Assembly (NCBI GenBank): GCA_021788955.1
Contig: JAJYKC010000001.1
Span: forward strand, 1 to 22,660
Direction: 5' to 3'
Length of the DNA: 22,660 bases
Origin: Acidobacteriota bacterium
GTDB lineage: Bacteria; Acidobacteriota; Terriglobia; Bryobacterales; Bryobacteraceae
The translations under genes were made by a program, and so were the position numbers. The notes below the pieces were generated by a model. That model ran no database searches and had not been told where the DNA came from. It was given only the letters and a program-made list of their open reading frames with translations. Of this stretch, positions 6,680 to 13,893 are shown one piece after another (the stretch's first letter is position 1; every line of letters begins with the position of its first letter).

Positions 6680-6886
6680 TCAAATTCCTCTCGAAGTTTG
6701 AATTGTGAACTGTTTGGGCTGGGGAGATTGCAGTGAAGCAATCTCCCGGTCAACCCGCTGCAACGCTTGGTCCAGCTCAGCTTGCGAGCGCTGCTTCACT
6801 GAGCGGTCCTGAAGCTGAACGTCGGGGCCGCCCATCTCCGCGATGATCGTATCCCGCTGCGCTTGGAGGTCTGCGAGCGTCGCCAT
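6680..6886 (-). CDS. gpW-like head-tail joining protein
   Basis: This 68-aa protein has the gpW-like layout: an N-terminal helix (ATLADLQAQRDTII), a short beta hairpin (VQLQDRSVKQRS) and a second helix (AELDQALQRVDREIASL). Lambda gpW is about 68 aa, plugs the filled head and prepares the tail-attachment site. The ATG at 6886 is 1 nt beyond the capsid stop codon, so translation is coupled. Its presence matters for the satellite model: it would be the interface to a helper's tail. The longer upstream frame lies within the capsid gene and is rejected. Confidence 0.7.
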   Translation of the reverse strand: MATLADLQAQRDTIIAEMGGPDVQLQDRSVKQRSQAELDQALQRVDREIASLQSPQPKQFTIQTSRGI

Positions 6887-6887
6887 G

Positions 6888-8645
6888 CTACGCTCCCGGA
6901 TTGCTATACGCGCCGCGGAAGTCGATGCCGCCCGCGCCGAAGTCCAGGCGCGCACGGATCTCCACGCCGTCCACATCGAAGCCCAGGCGCGTTTCCACCT
7001 GCACGCCTTCGAATCCGGCCAGGTAGGCGAATTCGATGACAGGCAACACGGCAGGATCCGCGAACACGTACCAGCGGGTCGCGCTCACGGCGTCGAGGCG
7101 CGGATCCACTACGAGCGACATCGCGCCCGCGAACGGGTTCACGCTGTCCGGGGTGTTGGGATAGAACGGCGCCAAGTACTTCTCGGCCGTCGTTTCCAGC
7201 GCCGCAGGCACCACGAGGTACTTGGGCGTGGCGTTGATCGGAATAGTGCCGTTCAGACCCTTCATTTTGCGCAGGGCGAGGCGCGCCGCGGTGAAGGTGG
7301 TATCGCTGATGGCCGCGCCCGCACCAGCCAGGTTGCCGTGGGCGGTATGGAACAACGCATTGGTGTCGGCCAGCGTCGGCCCCGCGCCGCTATTCGAGGT
7401 CAGAAGGCTGACGAGAGTCTCGTTCTCGAATTCCTGCGCCGCGATGCCCCAACCGCTCGCGATGTCGGCCAGCAGCCCCAGGTCGTCGTTGATGAGAAGC
7501 TGCCGGCTCATGGAGAACACCTTGCCGTAAGTCGCCACGGCGTAGGTCTGCCGGTCATCCGAGATCGATCCGCGTTTGAACTCGCCGTCTTGGTTCACTT
7601 TTTCCAGCGTCGGCAGCTCGCCGCGCCGGATGATGTTGCGGCCCTTGAAGTCGGGATGCGACGCGCCCCGCTTGCAGACGACCTTCAGGCCGGACGGCGC
7701 CACCTGGTAGTACTGCGCCGCGATCTTGTTGGCGAACACGCCCACCACGTTCGCCAGATCGGACGTGGTGTTCAGCGAACGGGTGACGACTTCGGCGTCG
7801 CTGCCGAAGGCGTTCATCCCACGCTGGCGCAAAAAGTCGCGCGCCATGTCCGCCAGCCGGCGACCCACGAACGGGCGCGCCTGCTCGCTCGGTTTGAACG
7901 TGGAATCGACGCGGCAGTACAGCGCTTCGCCTGCCGCCCGCGTCAACTCGTCGGGCGCTTGCTCCCGCGTTACCGCAGCCGGTTGCCGGCTGTCGATGAC
8001 GGGAGTCCGCCGCGCCAACTCGGCCACCGCCGCGGCGCGGGCATCTTCAATCGTGGCGTTCCGCGCGATCAGTCCGTCGGCGAACTCGCCTGGCAGACCC
8101 ATCAGGGAAGCCATGTTTCTCACTTGCTGTTGCAGTTCTTCGTTCATGTTTTGTCCTCGCACTCTCGCCCCCGCGTCTGCCGCGATCGGCGTAAAACTGA
8201 TTTCCTTCGGCTGCCAACGGGTCGCCGTCTTGATCCGCGTGCCGTCGGCCCGCTTTTCCGTCTGCCATGTCTGCACCGTGTAGCCCGCGCTCACGCTGCG
8301 AATGATGCCTTGCTCCACATCGCGGGAGATGCCCTGCACCTCCGGGCGTTCGGAAAACTGGACCGTAGCCACGCCGCGCTTGCCGTCCGCGCTGGCTTCG
8401 GTCACGACACCCAGGACCGCGCGCACGCTGGAGAATCTGTCGTGGTTGTCGAGAACCGGGCCGCCGACCAATTGCGACAGGTCGACGGCTGCCGGCTCCA
8501 TGCTCAACCGCTCGACATACGGCCCTTCGAAATCGGAGCGCATCACATCCGCGCCCGTGGAGAAGATCACTTGGACGGTTCGCTTCTCGGGGTTGTACGT
8601 GCTCGGCTCAAACGCAGCCGTCCTTACGTGAATCGTTTCGCTCAT
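6888..8645 (-). CDS. Prohead protease fused to major capsid protein
   Basis: A single 585-aa frame. Residues about 1-165 are a U35-type prohead protease: His in LDNHDR (H68), Ser in IRSVSAGY (S117 region), and EISFTPIAADAGA matching the conserved end of that domain. Residues about 165-255 are a linker/scaffold-like part (NEELQQQVRNMA, TREQAPDELTRAAG). Residues about 255-585 are an HK97-fold or Mu gpT-like capsid subunit (SMSRQLLINDDLG, NALFHTAHGN, WYVFADP). Fused protease-scaffold-capsid genes are known in some phages. In an 11.5-kb element the fusion saves space and fixes 1:1 production, presumably with self-cleavage. The ATG overlaps the portal stop codon (ATGA). Confidence 0.9.
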   Translation of the reverse strand: MSETIHVRTAAFEPSTYNPEKRTVQVIFSTGADVMRSDFEGPYVERLSMEPAAVDLSQLVGGPVLDNHDRFSSVRAVLGVVTEASADGKRGVATVQFSERPEVQGISRDVEQGIIRSVSAGYTVQTWQTEKRADGTRIKTATRWQPKEISFTPIAADAGARVRGQNMNEELQQQVRNMASLMGLPGEFADGLIARNATIEDARAAAVAELARRTPVIDSRQPAAVTREQAPDELTRAAGEALYCRVDSTFKPSEQARPFVGRRLADMARDFLRQRGMNAFGSDAEVVTRSLNTTSDLANVVGVFANKIAAQYYQVAPSGLKVVCKRGASHPDFKGRNIIRRGELPTLEKVNQDGEFKRGSISDDRQTYAVATYGKVFSMSRQLLINDDLGLLADIASGWGIAAQEFENETLVSLLTSNSGAGPTLADTNALFHTAHGNLAGAGAAISDTTFTAARLALRKMKGLNGTIPINATPKYLVVPAALETTAEKYLAPFYPNTPDSVNPFAGAMSLVVDPRLDAVSATRWYVFADPAVLPVIEFAYLAGFEGVQVETRLGFDVDGVEIRARLDFGAGGIDFRGAYSNPGA

Positions 8646-10042
8646 GACACCTCCTGTGTTTGGCCGCCAGCCGGCGGCGAAGTCTGTTGCTCCTGCCCCT
8701 GCAAGGTCGTGCGGCGCGGGTCGCTGTCCAGCGTCAGGCCCAACTGATCTGCGCGAGCGTTGTCAGCCGCGATTTCCCGATCGATGTCTTCCACGTTCCA
8801 GCCCGTCTCAGAGACCGCCTCGGCGCGGCTCATCAGTCCCGCGCGAATCTTTTGAACCACGGCCAGCGTCTCGTGGCGTTCATCGAGCATCGCGATCTGC
8901 GGCGCGATCCAACGCGCCCGCGCCGCTTGTGAAATCACGCCCAACGAGACGGCCAAGCGCATCCATCGCTCCAATACCGGCGCGCAGAACTGCGGGACCA
9001 TCAGCGCGTGCTGAATCGCTTCCACGTGGCGGCGCCATTCCAGCAAAGCCATTCGGCCCGACGCGAACGTGCAAGTGGAAATGTCGTTGGCTAAGACTTC
9101 GTACGGCACGTTGCTGCCGGACGCGATTTTTCGCAACGTGGAACGGACAAACGGGTCATAGGTCGCGCCAACGTCGGGCGGTTCGCTGAACTCCACAGCC
9201 TCACCGGGCTGCAGGCGAACCATGCTGCCGGGTTCCAACGTCGGCACCGCGTCCGTGCTGTTCAGCGGATTGCTGCCGTCGGCAGTCTGAACGTAGCCGG
9301 CGAATAGGCTGCTCACCTTCTGCTTGACCAGCGCGGCTTCGCTGTACTCCTGCAATTCGCGCAGCGCCAGCAACACAGGCGCAAGCCAACTCACGCCCCG
9401 CTCGGCGCCCGGCATCACCGGCTTGAAAATGTGCAGGCACTCCGACGCTGGCACAAACACGGAACGGTACGGCGTCAAGACTAGATTCGGATGCCGCTCG
9501 AACAGCCAGTAGCCCACGCGCCGCACGCCACCGTGCACGTAGCGGATGCCCGCGTAGGTGTCCTGGTCCACGCGTGACGTGTCCAGAAATTCCGGCCCAA
9601 GAACTTGCAGCGCCAACGGCACGGGCGCGTCGGGATTGATGGCGAAGCGAACGAAACACTCGCCCGAGACGGCCACGGTCTGGAGGATCAAATGCGAGAG
9701 CGCAACCCAGTCCAGCCGCCCGGCCGCGTCGCACGAATCAGCCCAGGCTGCCCACGCTTCGGATACGGCGCGATCCTTGAACTGGGGATTGATGCCAGCT
9801 GCACCAATTGCCGCGTTCAGGATGCTGTCAACGATCTTGCGGCACCAGGCGTTGTTTCGGAATTCGCCCTCGGCACGGGCGCGCACCAGAACGGGGTTGT
9901 CTAGCCACTGGTTCAGCGCTGTCGGTTGCGCGCTCCAGTTCGCCAGCCGGTTGCCACCGCCTGCGGCATCCCACAGCACGCTGCGCGTGCGCACCTCCGG
10001 CTCTCGGCGCATAAGGCGGTCGAAAATTGATCGAATGTTCAT
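8642..10042 (-). CDS. Phage portal protein, lambda gpB type
   Basis: About 466 aa, near the usual length for lambda-type portals. Conserved stretches include the N-terminal RMxRREPE-like opening and VSGECFVRFAINPDAPVP. YVHGGVRRVGYWLFERHP, GSNVPYEVLANDIS and FASGRMALLEWRRHVEAIQH follow. The last two are strong portal signatures. Twelve copies would form the ring through which DNA enters and to which the terminase and the gpW-like protein dock. The ATG at 10042 has AGGA about 7 nt upstream and is preferred over an in-frame ATG at 10096. The stop codon overlaps the capsid-fusion start by 4 bp. It is the first head gene after the large inverted repeat. Confidence 0.93.
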   Translation of the reverse strand: MNIRSIFDRLMRREPEVRTRSVLWDAAGGGNRLANWSAQPTALNQWLDNPVLVRARAEGEFRNNAWCRKIVDSILNAAIGAAGINPQFKDRAVSEAWAAWADSCDAAGRLDWVALSHLILQTVAVSGECFVRFAINPDAPVPLALQVLGPEFLDTSRVDQDTYAGIRYVHGGVRRVGYWLFERHPNLVLTPYRSVFVPASECLHIFKPVMPGAERGVSWLAPVLLALRELQEYSEAALVKQKVSSLFAGYVQTADGSNPLNSTDAVPTLEPGSMVRLQPGEAVEFSEPPDVGATYDPFVRSTLRKIASGSNVPYEVLANDISTCTFASGRMALLEWRRHVEAIQHALMVPQFCAPVLERWMRLAVSLGVISQAARARWIAPQIAMLDERHETLAVVQKIRAGLMSRAEAVSETGWNVEDIDREIAADNARADQLGLTLDSDPRRTTLQGQEQQTSPPAGGQTQEVS

Positions 10043-10188
10043 GAGCTGTTCCTGTCCCCCTCGAATTTCAGGTCTGTCGCTAACGAAATCATGCAATGGG
10101 CTTACCCGCGCGGCGCGGCGCTAAAAAATCCTTTGGCGGACGGCCTCCCGCCCCGTAGTACCCGATGGGGCGAGTGAGCCTTGGTAAG

Positions 10189-10333
10189 AAACTCCGCTGG
10201 GACCGCTGGGACCGCTGAATGCAGTGCGCTATTTCCCCTCCATTGCTGGGACTGCTGGGAGTCCCAGCAGAACTCCCTCTGTGGAGGGGATACACGCATG
10301 TCCAAAGCGGTCCCAGCGGTCCCAGCGGAGTTT
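10189..10333. repeat. Nested inverted repeat, candidate replication origin
   Basis: Perfect 28-bp inverted arms lie at 10189-10216 and 10306-10333. Each contains two 9-bp GCTGGGACC units plus GCT. Inside are 9-bp arms (TCCCCTCCA 10234-10242, TGGAGGGGA 10282-10290). Inside those are 10-bp arms (TGCTGGGACT 10244-10253, AGTCCCAGCA 10260-10269). It fills most of the gene-free 10043-10343 gap, just downstream of the primase gene. Iteron-like units in a large dyad beside a replication gene suggest an origin, but a transcription or RNA-structure role is possible. Confidence 0.6.
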
Positions 10334-10343
10334 TTGACCAAAA

Positions 10344-12101
10344 TCACCGTTTTGTCTCCACGCTTGGGAGGTCGTTCTCTTCGAGCGAGTCGCCCAGTAC
10401 GCTCAACGGCCCGCGCCACAGGTCCATGGTGGCCCGCTGGCCTTCGCACACCTTGTCGTAGCCTCTGTGGTACTTGAAGCCCATCGAGGCCAACTCCCGC
10501 GTCATTTCGGCTTTCCGGATCATCGTTGCCGTCACGCGCGGCAGAGACGCCCACAGACGAAGCTTGTGCGCGTTCACGAATACGCTGCCGTCGTAAACGA
10601 ACACGAATGGCGCCGGAATGGATCCGCCTTCGACTTCGCTTGCGGTGTACGGATCGCGCCGCCACTCGCGGATCTGAACCATGAGCCGGAACACCTCGGC
10701 ATCGGACCGCGCCACGGGCGAACCAGCGCGCCGGAAGCACATCGGCAGCAGGTCTGCGATCTCAACCTGCATCTCGTCGCCGGAATTTATCACCGTCGCC
10801 AACCGAACCATCATGCCCGCCGCCGGCTCCCAGATCACCTTAATCTTGGCGCGGGGCGGTGAGGGTATCAGTGTGCGCAAGTACTTGAGGATGATCGCCT
10901 GCGACTTAGCGAACGAAAGCAGTTCCGCCGTGTTCTCCCATTTCACCCGCTGGCCTGCGGCGTATCCGAAGATCAAGTCGCCAGACATCTCGAACCGTTC
11001 CCATGCCAGCCCGATATCCGCGAATACCGGCATGGCGTTCAAGTCCGCGATGGTGCCGCCCGCTACGCTGGCGGTCGGCATGGTGGCGACCTTCCCCGTC
11101 ACGGAACGCTGCCGTTCCTGCGCCGCCCATTGCAGCGCCTTCTGAATCGTGGCCTGCCCGTACGTACGTCCGTCGGCGAAGTGCTTCTCATCCCACTTCG
11201 GCCGCATCCGCTCCGACATGCGGAACGCCTGGTCGACGCCCGCCGCGTCCAGCTCCAGGTGGTACGCCACGAAATTGCAGAACGCCAGGTCGGCGCGGCT
11301 CGGATCGGGCTTGCCGGCCGCGTAATACCCACAGGCGCCGCCGAGCCACAAGTCATCGAACTTCGGGACGTTCGCCCGCGCCGCCTCCAGTTTCGTGCGC
11401 AACGCCGCATGCTCGTCGCTGGTGAACTCCCGCGCGGGTTCGGGCGCGGGCATTGGCTTAACGGGAACCGCCGCAGGAATGGACGTCGTTGCGCCACAGG
11501 CGGCCACGGGCGCGCCAATGTAGGCGAGCAGCCATTCCGTGTCGCCCTGGTGCTCCGCGACGCCCAGCGGGCTCGTGGCGTAGCGCCTGCCGGTCACAGT
11601 GAAGAACCTTCCGCGCTCGTAAATCTCGACCTGCCCATCCCCACAGGGGCGCCGCGTTCCCGTTCCCGCGATCAGCCCCGCCAGCGAAGCCCGGACCCAG
11701 ATTTTTATGCCATGGCCCGAAGGCGAGACCTCCGCATAGCTGTCGGCGAACCGCTCCAGGATCGGCGCGGCCCAGGGCTTCAGCGCGCCGTCCGGCGTCA
11801 GGCAGTCGTCCAGGTCGATGCCGATGAAAGGGTCGTCGGTTGCGAACACGAAACCGACGCCAATGTCCGGCCGCCGCGCGGCCGCCGCCGTAACGTCGGC
11901 GAAGGTGCTCCAGGTGGCCGGCGTATCGGACTTCGCGAACGCGCCCGTCGGCGTCCGCGGGCACTTCGTGAACTTGCCGCCGCGGCACTCGTAGGTCCAC
12001 GCCACCCACTGCGGTCGCGTGGTAAGGCACTCGGGCAGCGCCGTGCCCTCCTCCGGCTTCACCATCGGCGGCTTCGCCGGCATATTGACTACTGCGCTCA
12101 C
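10344..12101 (-). CDS. PrimPol-type primase/replication protein
   Basis: A 585-aa protein starting at a GTG that overlaps the upstream stop (GTGA). Residues about 25-200 form an archaeo-eukaryotic primase-like domain: GIDLDDC (94-100), SPSGHGIKIW (126-135) and YERGRFFTVTG (161-171). Residues about 230-330 match the helix-bundle domain that follows PrimPols in phage NrS-1-type polymerases (DLWLGG, SRADLAFCNF, RPKWDEKH). Residues 350-585 are not recognised: no Walker A or other helicase motif is visible. Such proteins start replication of small phages, plasmids and satellites. It probably acts with the inverted repeat just downstream. The upstream frame that runs to 12668 lies over the HTH gene and is rejected. 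Confidence 0.85.
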   Translation of the reverse strand: MSAVVNMPAKPPMVKPEEGTALPECLTTRPQWVAWTYECRGGKFTKCPRTPTGAFAKSDTPATWSTFADVTAAAARRPDIGVGFVFATDDPFIGIDLDDCLTPDGALKPWAAPILERFADSYAEVSPSGHGIKIWVRASLAGLIAGTGTRRPCGDGQVEIYERGRFFTVTGRRYATSPLGVAEHQGDTEWLLAYIGAPVAACGATTSIPAAVPVKPMPAPEPAREFTSDEHAALRTKLEAARANVPKFDDLWLGGACGYYAAGKPDPSRADLAFCNFVAYHLELDAAGVDQAFRMSERMRPKWDEKHFADGRTYGQATIQKALQWAAQERQRSVTGKVATMPTASVAGGTIADLNAMPVFADIGLAWERFEMSGDLIFGYAAGQRVKWENTAELLSFAKSQAIILKYLRTLIPSPPRAKIKVIWEPAAGMMVRLATVINSGDEMQVEIADLLPMCFRRAGSPVARSDAEVFRLMVQIREWRRDPYTASEVEGGSIPAPFVFVYDGSVFVNAHKLRLWASLPRVTATMIRKAEMTRELASMGFKYHRGYDKVCEGQRATMDLWRGPLSVLGDSLEENDLPSVETKR

Positions 12102-12304
12102 GCCTTCTCCTCCAGCGCGCCGTTGACGCGCTCCAGTACCACACGCGGCACCTCGCCGCCGTGCAGCAAATCGCTCGATCTCAGATCGCCCTGCGAGCAC
12201 GGGATGGAGAGCCAATACGGGTCCAGCCCGTGTGCGTCGGCCAGCGCGTCGAGCACCAGCCGCACCACGCGCTCGGCGCGGGCGTATTTCTGTCGCCGCT
12301 TCAC
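12098..12304 (-). CDS. Small unknown protein between HTH and primase genes
   Basis: A 68-aa protein whose GTG start overlaps the stop of the HTH gene (GTGA), and whose stop overlaps the primase start in the same way. This double 4-bp coupling is the main evidence that it is real. It has a basic N-terminus (KRRQKYARAERVVRLV), a LADAHGLDPYWL stretch and an acidic C-terminus. No family is recognised. The position suggests a replication accessory or regulator. Confidence 0.65.
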   Translation of the reverse strand: MKRRQKYARAERVVRLVLDALADAHGLDPYWLSIPCSQGDLRSSDLLHGGEVPRVVLERVNGALEEKA

Positions 12305-12561
12305 TGCGCCCCTCCGCCTGGTAGCTTCTCCAGCCACTCGAACACGGATTCCAACGAGTACCTGACGCAAGCCCCGATCTTCTTCCACTGTGGGCCATCG
12401 CCGGCAGCGCGCCATCGCCGGATCGTTTGCACAGAGACGCCGCACACGCGCGCCACCACGTACTCGTCCTTATTCCAGGCGCGGTACTCAATTTCTGGTG
12501 CGAGTGGAGGTACACCTCCGGCGCCCGCTGTCGTGTAGCGGGTGCTGTGGACGGTTCCCAT
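12301..12561 (-). CDS. AlpA/MerR-type helix-turn-helix regulator or excisionase
   Basis: An 86-aa protein with a winged-helix pattern at residues 32-78: DEYVVARVCGVSVQTIRRWR, then a wing-like GPQWKKIGACVRYS and the closing helix ESVFEWLEKL. This is the layout of AlpA and 'helix-turn-helix domain 17' proteins. In satellites of this class AlpA commonly activates int/excision or acts as excisionase. It is coupled to the small gene that leads into the primase. The ATG follows the previous stop by 6 nt and has only a weak SD. Activator and excisionase roles cannot be separated from sequence. Confidence 0.8.
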   Translation of the reverse strand: MGTVHSTRYTTAGAGGVPPLAPEIEYRAWNKDEYVVARVCGVSVQTIRRWRAAGDGPQWKKIGACVRYSLESVFEWLEKLPGGGAQ

Positions 12562-12567
12562 TGCTGT

Positions 12568-12921
12568 TTATTGGAGGAAACGAAGGAGTCTGTGCTCGTG
12601 GCGCGGAGCGGAGACGGCATCGCCGGCCGCATTGCGGGCGGGTACTTTGATGGTCGTGTGGGACCCACCCCGCCAGCCCGCTCCCCAAACGGAAGGATTC
12701 AGGGCCTGGACGTAGCGGATGCGCCTCTTGTTGCCGACACCAATGAAGCCGCGCTGCACGTGTACTTGGTCGACTTCGCAACCAATTTCGTGCGCCAGTT
12801 TCTCGAAATCCTGCTTGGGATTCGGCACGATGATGATAGGCGCGCCCGCCGCGTCGCACACCATGACAGGGACAGTTTGCTGCCGCAGGATCTTGGTCGC
12901 ATCATCGCTCCCGAAGCGCAT
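12568..12921 (-). CDS. Unknown protein, second gene of the island transcript
   Basis: A 117-aa protein of no recognised family. The ATG at 12921 shares a base with the preceding stop (TAATG) and has AAGGGG about 8 nt upstream. Residues 15-40 are hydrophobic beta strands (VPVMVCDAAGAPIIIVPN), followed by a helix (DFEKLAHEIG) and more strands (VDQVHVQRGFIGV). The C-terminal half is basic and Gly/Trp-rich. No membrane segment is seen. Position suggests an early regulator or modulator. Confidence 0.65.
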   Translation of the reverse strand: MRFGSDDATKILRQQTVPVMVCDAAGAPIIIVPNPKQDFEKLAHEIGCEVDQVHVQRGFIGVGNKRRIRYVQALNPSVWGAGWRGGSHTTIKVPARNAAGDAVSAPRHEHRLLRFLQ

Positions 12922-13553
12922 TACCGATTCCCCTTTTTCTTGGCGATTTCGCGCTCTATCACACCCTTCAGCCAGTTGGCCTTGGCGCGCCACTTTTCGC
13001 CCAGGATCGGAAACGCGAATCCCACCAGTAACGCGAAGTGGAATACGTACATCGCGCCCGCGCGCATGATCCGCAACCGAAACTCGTCTGCGTTGGTGGG
13101 GGATAGGACGTCCCAGTAACCCTCCCTGTCTCTCGCGGGCGTCGCTATGACGTAATTCCCCGGCGCGAAGGCCATCGCGTCGCCTGCCTTGCCGTAACTC
13201 TCGGGATGGGCAATCAATTCGTCCATCGCTGCCGCCGCCATCTCCGTCGCGAGCGTGATCGGGACTCCCGCTACGTGGGCGAGGTAGGCCACGCTGCTGA
13301 TGTGAATCAAATCAAGCCCAGAGAACAGCCGGTTCCTAGTCGCCCTATCTTCCTGGATTGTGACGCGCGACTTGAGCCAGGTCTGTAGCGTGTTAGCCGC
13401 CAGATTCTCCGCGTTGCCGTCCAGAAGTCTGGCGATCTCCCGAATGCATTCCATCACATCGGCGAAAGTGAGGAATGGCGCGTCGATCTTCAGCGCGCCT
13501 TCCGCGTGGGCGCCAATAATCGTATCGTACAGAATCCTCTTTTGGTCTCTCAT
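12921..13553 (-). CDS. Unknown protein with possible MerR-like HTH, first gene of the island
   Basis: A 210-aa protein at the promoter-proximal end. Residues about 28-90 read LTFADVMECIREIARLL, then TLQTWLKSRV, then a SGLDLIHISSVAYLAHVAG stretch. This resembles the MerR-type arrangement of recognition helix plus wing/second helix, though weakly. Residues about 165-185 (GAMYVFHFALLVGFAFPILG) are strongly hydrophobic and could be a membrane segment. The C-terminus is very basic. It may be the island's repressor or activator, in the place where master regulators usually lie. The next gene is coupled by TAATG. Confidence 0.6.
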   Translation of the reverse strand: MRDQKRILYDTIIGAHAEGALKIDAPFLTFADVMECIREIARLLDGNAENLAANTLQTWLKSRVTIQEDRATRNRLFSGLDLIHISSVAYLAHVAGVPITLATEMAAAAMDELIAHPESYGKAGDAMAFAPGNYVIATPARDREGYWDVLSPTNADEFRLRIMRAGAMYVFHFALLVGFAFPILGEKWRAKANWLKGVIEREIAKKKGNR

Positions 13554-13610
13554 TGATGCACGTCTCCGCGATCCCGGTACCCGAATTGGCCCGGGTTCCT
13601 CTGGCCACTT

Positions 13611-13648
13611 TTATATTAACACACTTCTGTCTGTAGAGACGTAAGTGT
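13611..13648 (-). promoter_or_regulatory. Putative main island promoter with 28-bp dyad
   Basis: 13621-13648 is an imperfect palindrome (ACACTT..GTCT-gtag-AGAC..AAGTGT, two mismatched pairs). On the minus strand an AT-rich TTAATATAA (13619-13611) follows immediately and could hold a -10, about 60 bp before the first gene. No canonical -35 is visible, consistent with a promoter needing an activator. The rest of the 13554-13839 stretch shows no gene. Confidence 0.4.
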
Positions 13649-13710
13649 ATTTCGAGATTTGTATGCAGAACATTTCCGGCCGCCCACGTAGTGGGCATTT
13701 CGGGGGGTTC

Positions 13711-13734
13711 ACTTTAGTGGAATCTTTAACAACC
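13711..13734 (-). repeat. 24-bp direct repeat, right copy
   Basis: This differs from 2431-2454 at one base. It lies 105 bp inside the right att repeat. Unlike the left copy it is in non-coding DNA, so coding constraint does not explain its conservation. See the left copy for the arm-site interpretation. A fragment of an older int copy is the alternative. Confidence 0.55.
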
Positions 13735-13839
13735 CCGCGCATATCTGCGTTTCTCAGAGCTTCTCACCGTTCACGGTAAGTCGCTGAAAACACGCGCAAA
13801 CGTATGAGAGTACTAGGTCTGGAATTAGGCGCTGAGGGT

Positions 13840-13878
13840 ATTATGAGTCCGCTGCTCTAACCGCTGAGCTAAGGGCCC
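13840..13878 (-). repeat. Attachment repeat, distal copy: orphaned 5' half of tRNA-Ile2
   Basis: These 39 bp are identical to tRNA nucleotides 1-39 of the gene at 2301-2376. The anticodon-to-3' portion is absent: after the anticodon loop the sequence changes to unrelated island DNA. This half presumably descends from the original chromosomal gene, cut off by the insertion. It cannot make a tRNA. Confidence 0.92.
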
Positions 13879-13893
13879 GGATCGGTCGAAGCG

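Noticed and set aside
6843..8747. 634-aa plus-strand open frame over the capsid gene
   Set aside because: Antisense to a clear protease-capsid gene. Its Arg/His/Ala-rich, fold-free product is what high GC bias produces opposite a real gene. The same applies to plus-strand frames at 11130-12365 and 16122-17681.
10097..10188. Terminator after the portal-proximal gap (GC hairpin plus T6 on the minus strand near 10123-10128)
   Set aside because: Stem pairing next to the T run is weak. Without folding software it cannot be separated from the neighbouring large inverted repeat.
10189..10333. CRISPR array or integron attC
   Set aside because: The repeats are inverted and nested rather than evenly spaced direct repeats. 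No cas or intI gene is present.
12102..12668. N-terminal extension of the primase frame to 12668
   Set aside because: It covers the HTH and 68-aa genes in another frame. The GTG at 12101, coupled to the upstream stop, gives a protein that begins where primase homology begins.
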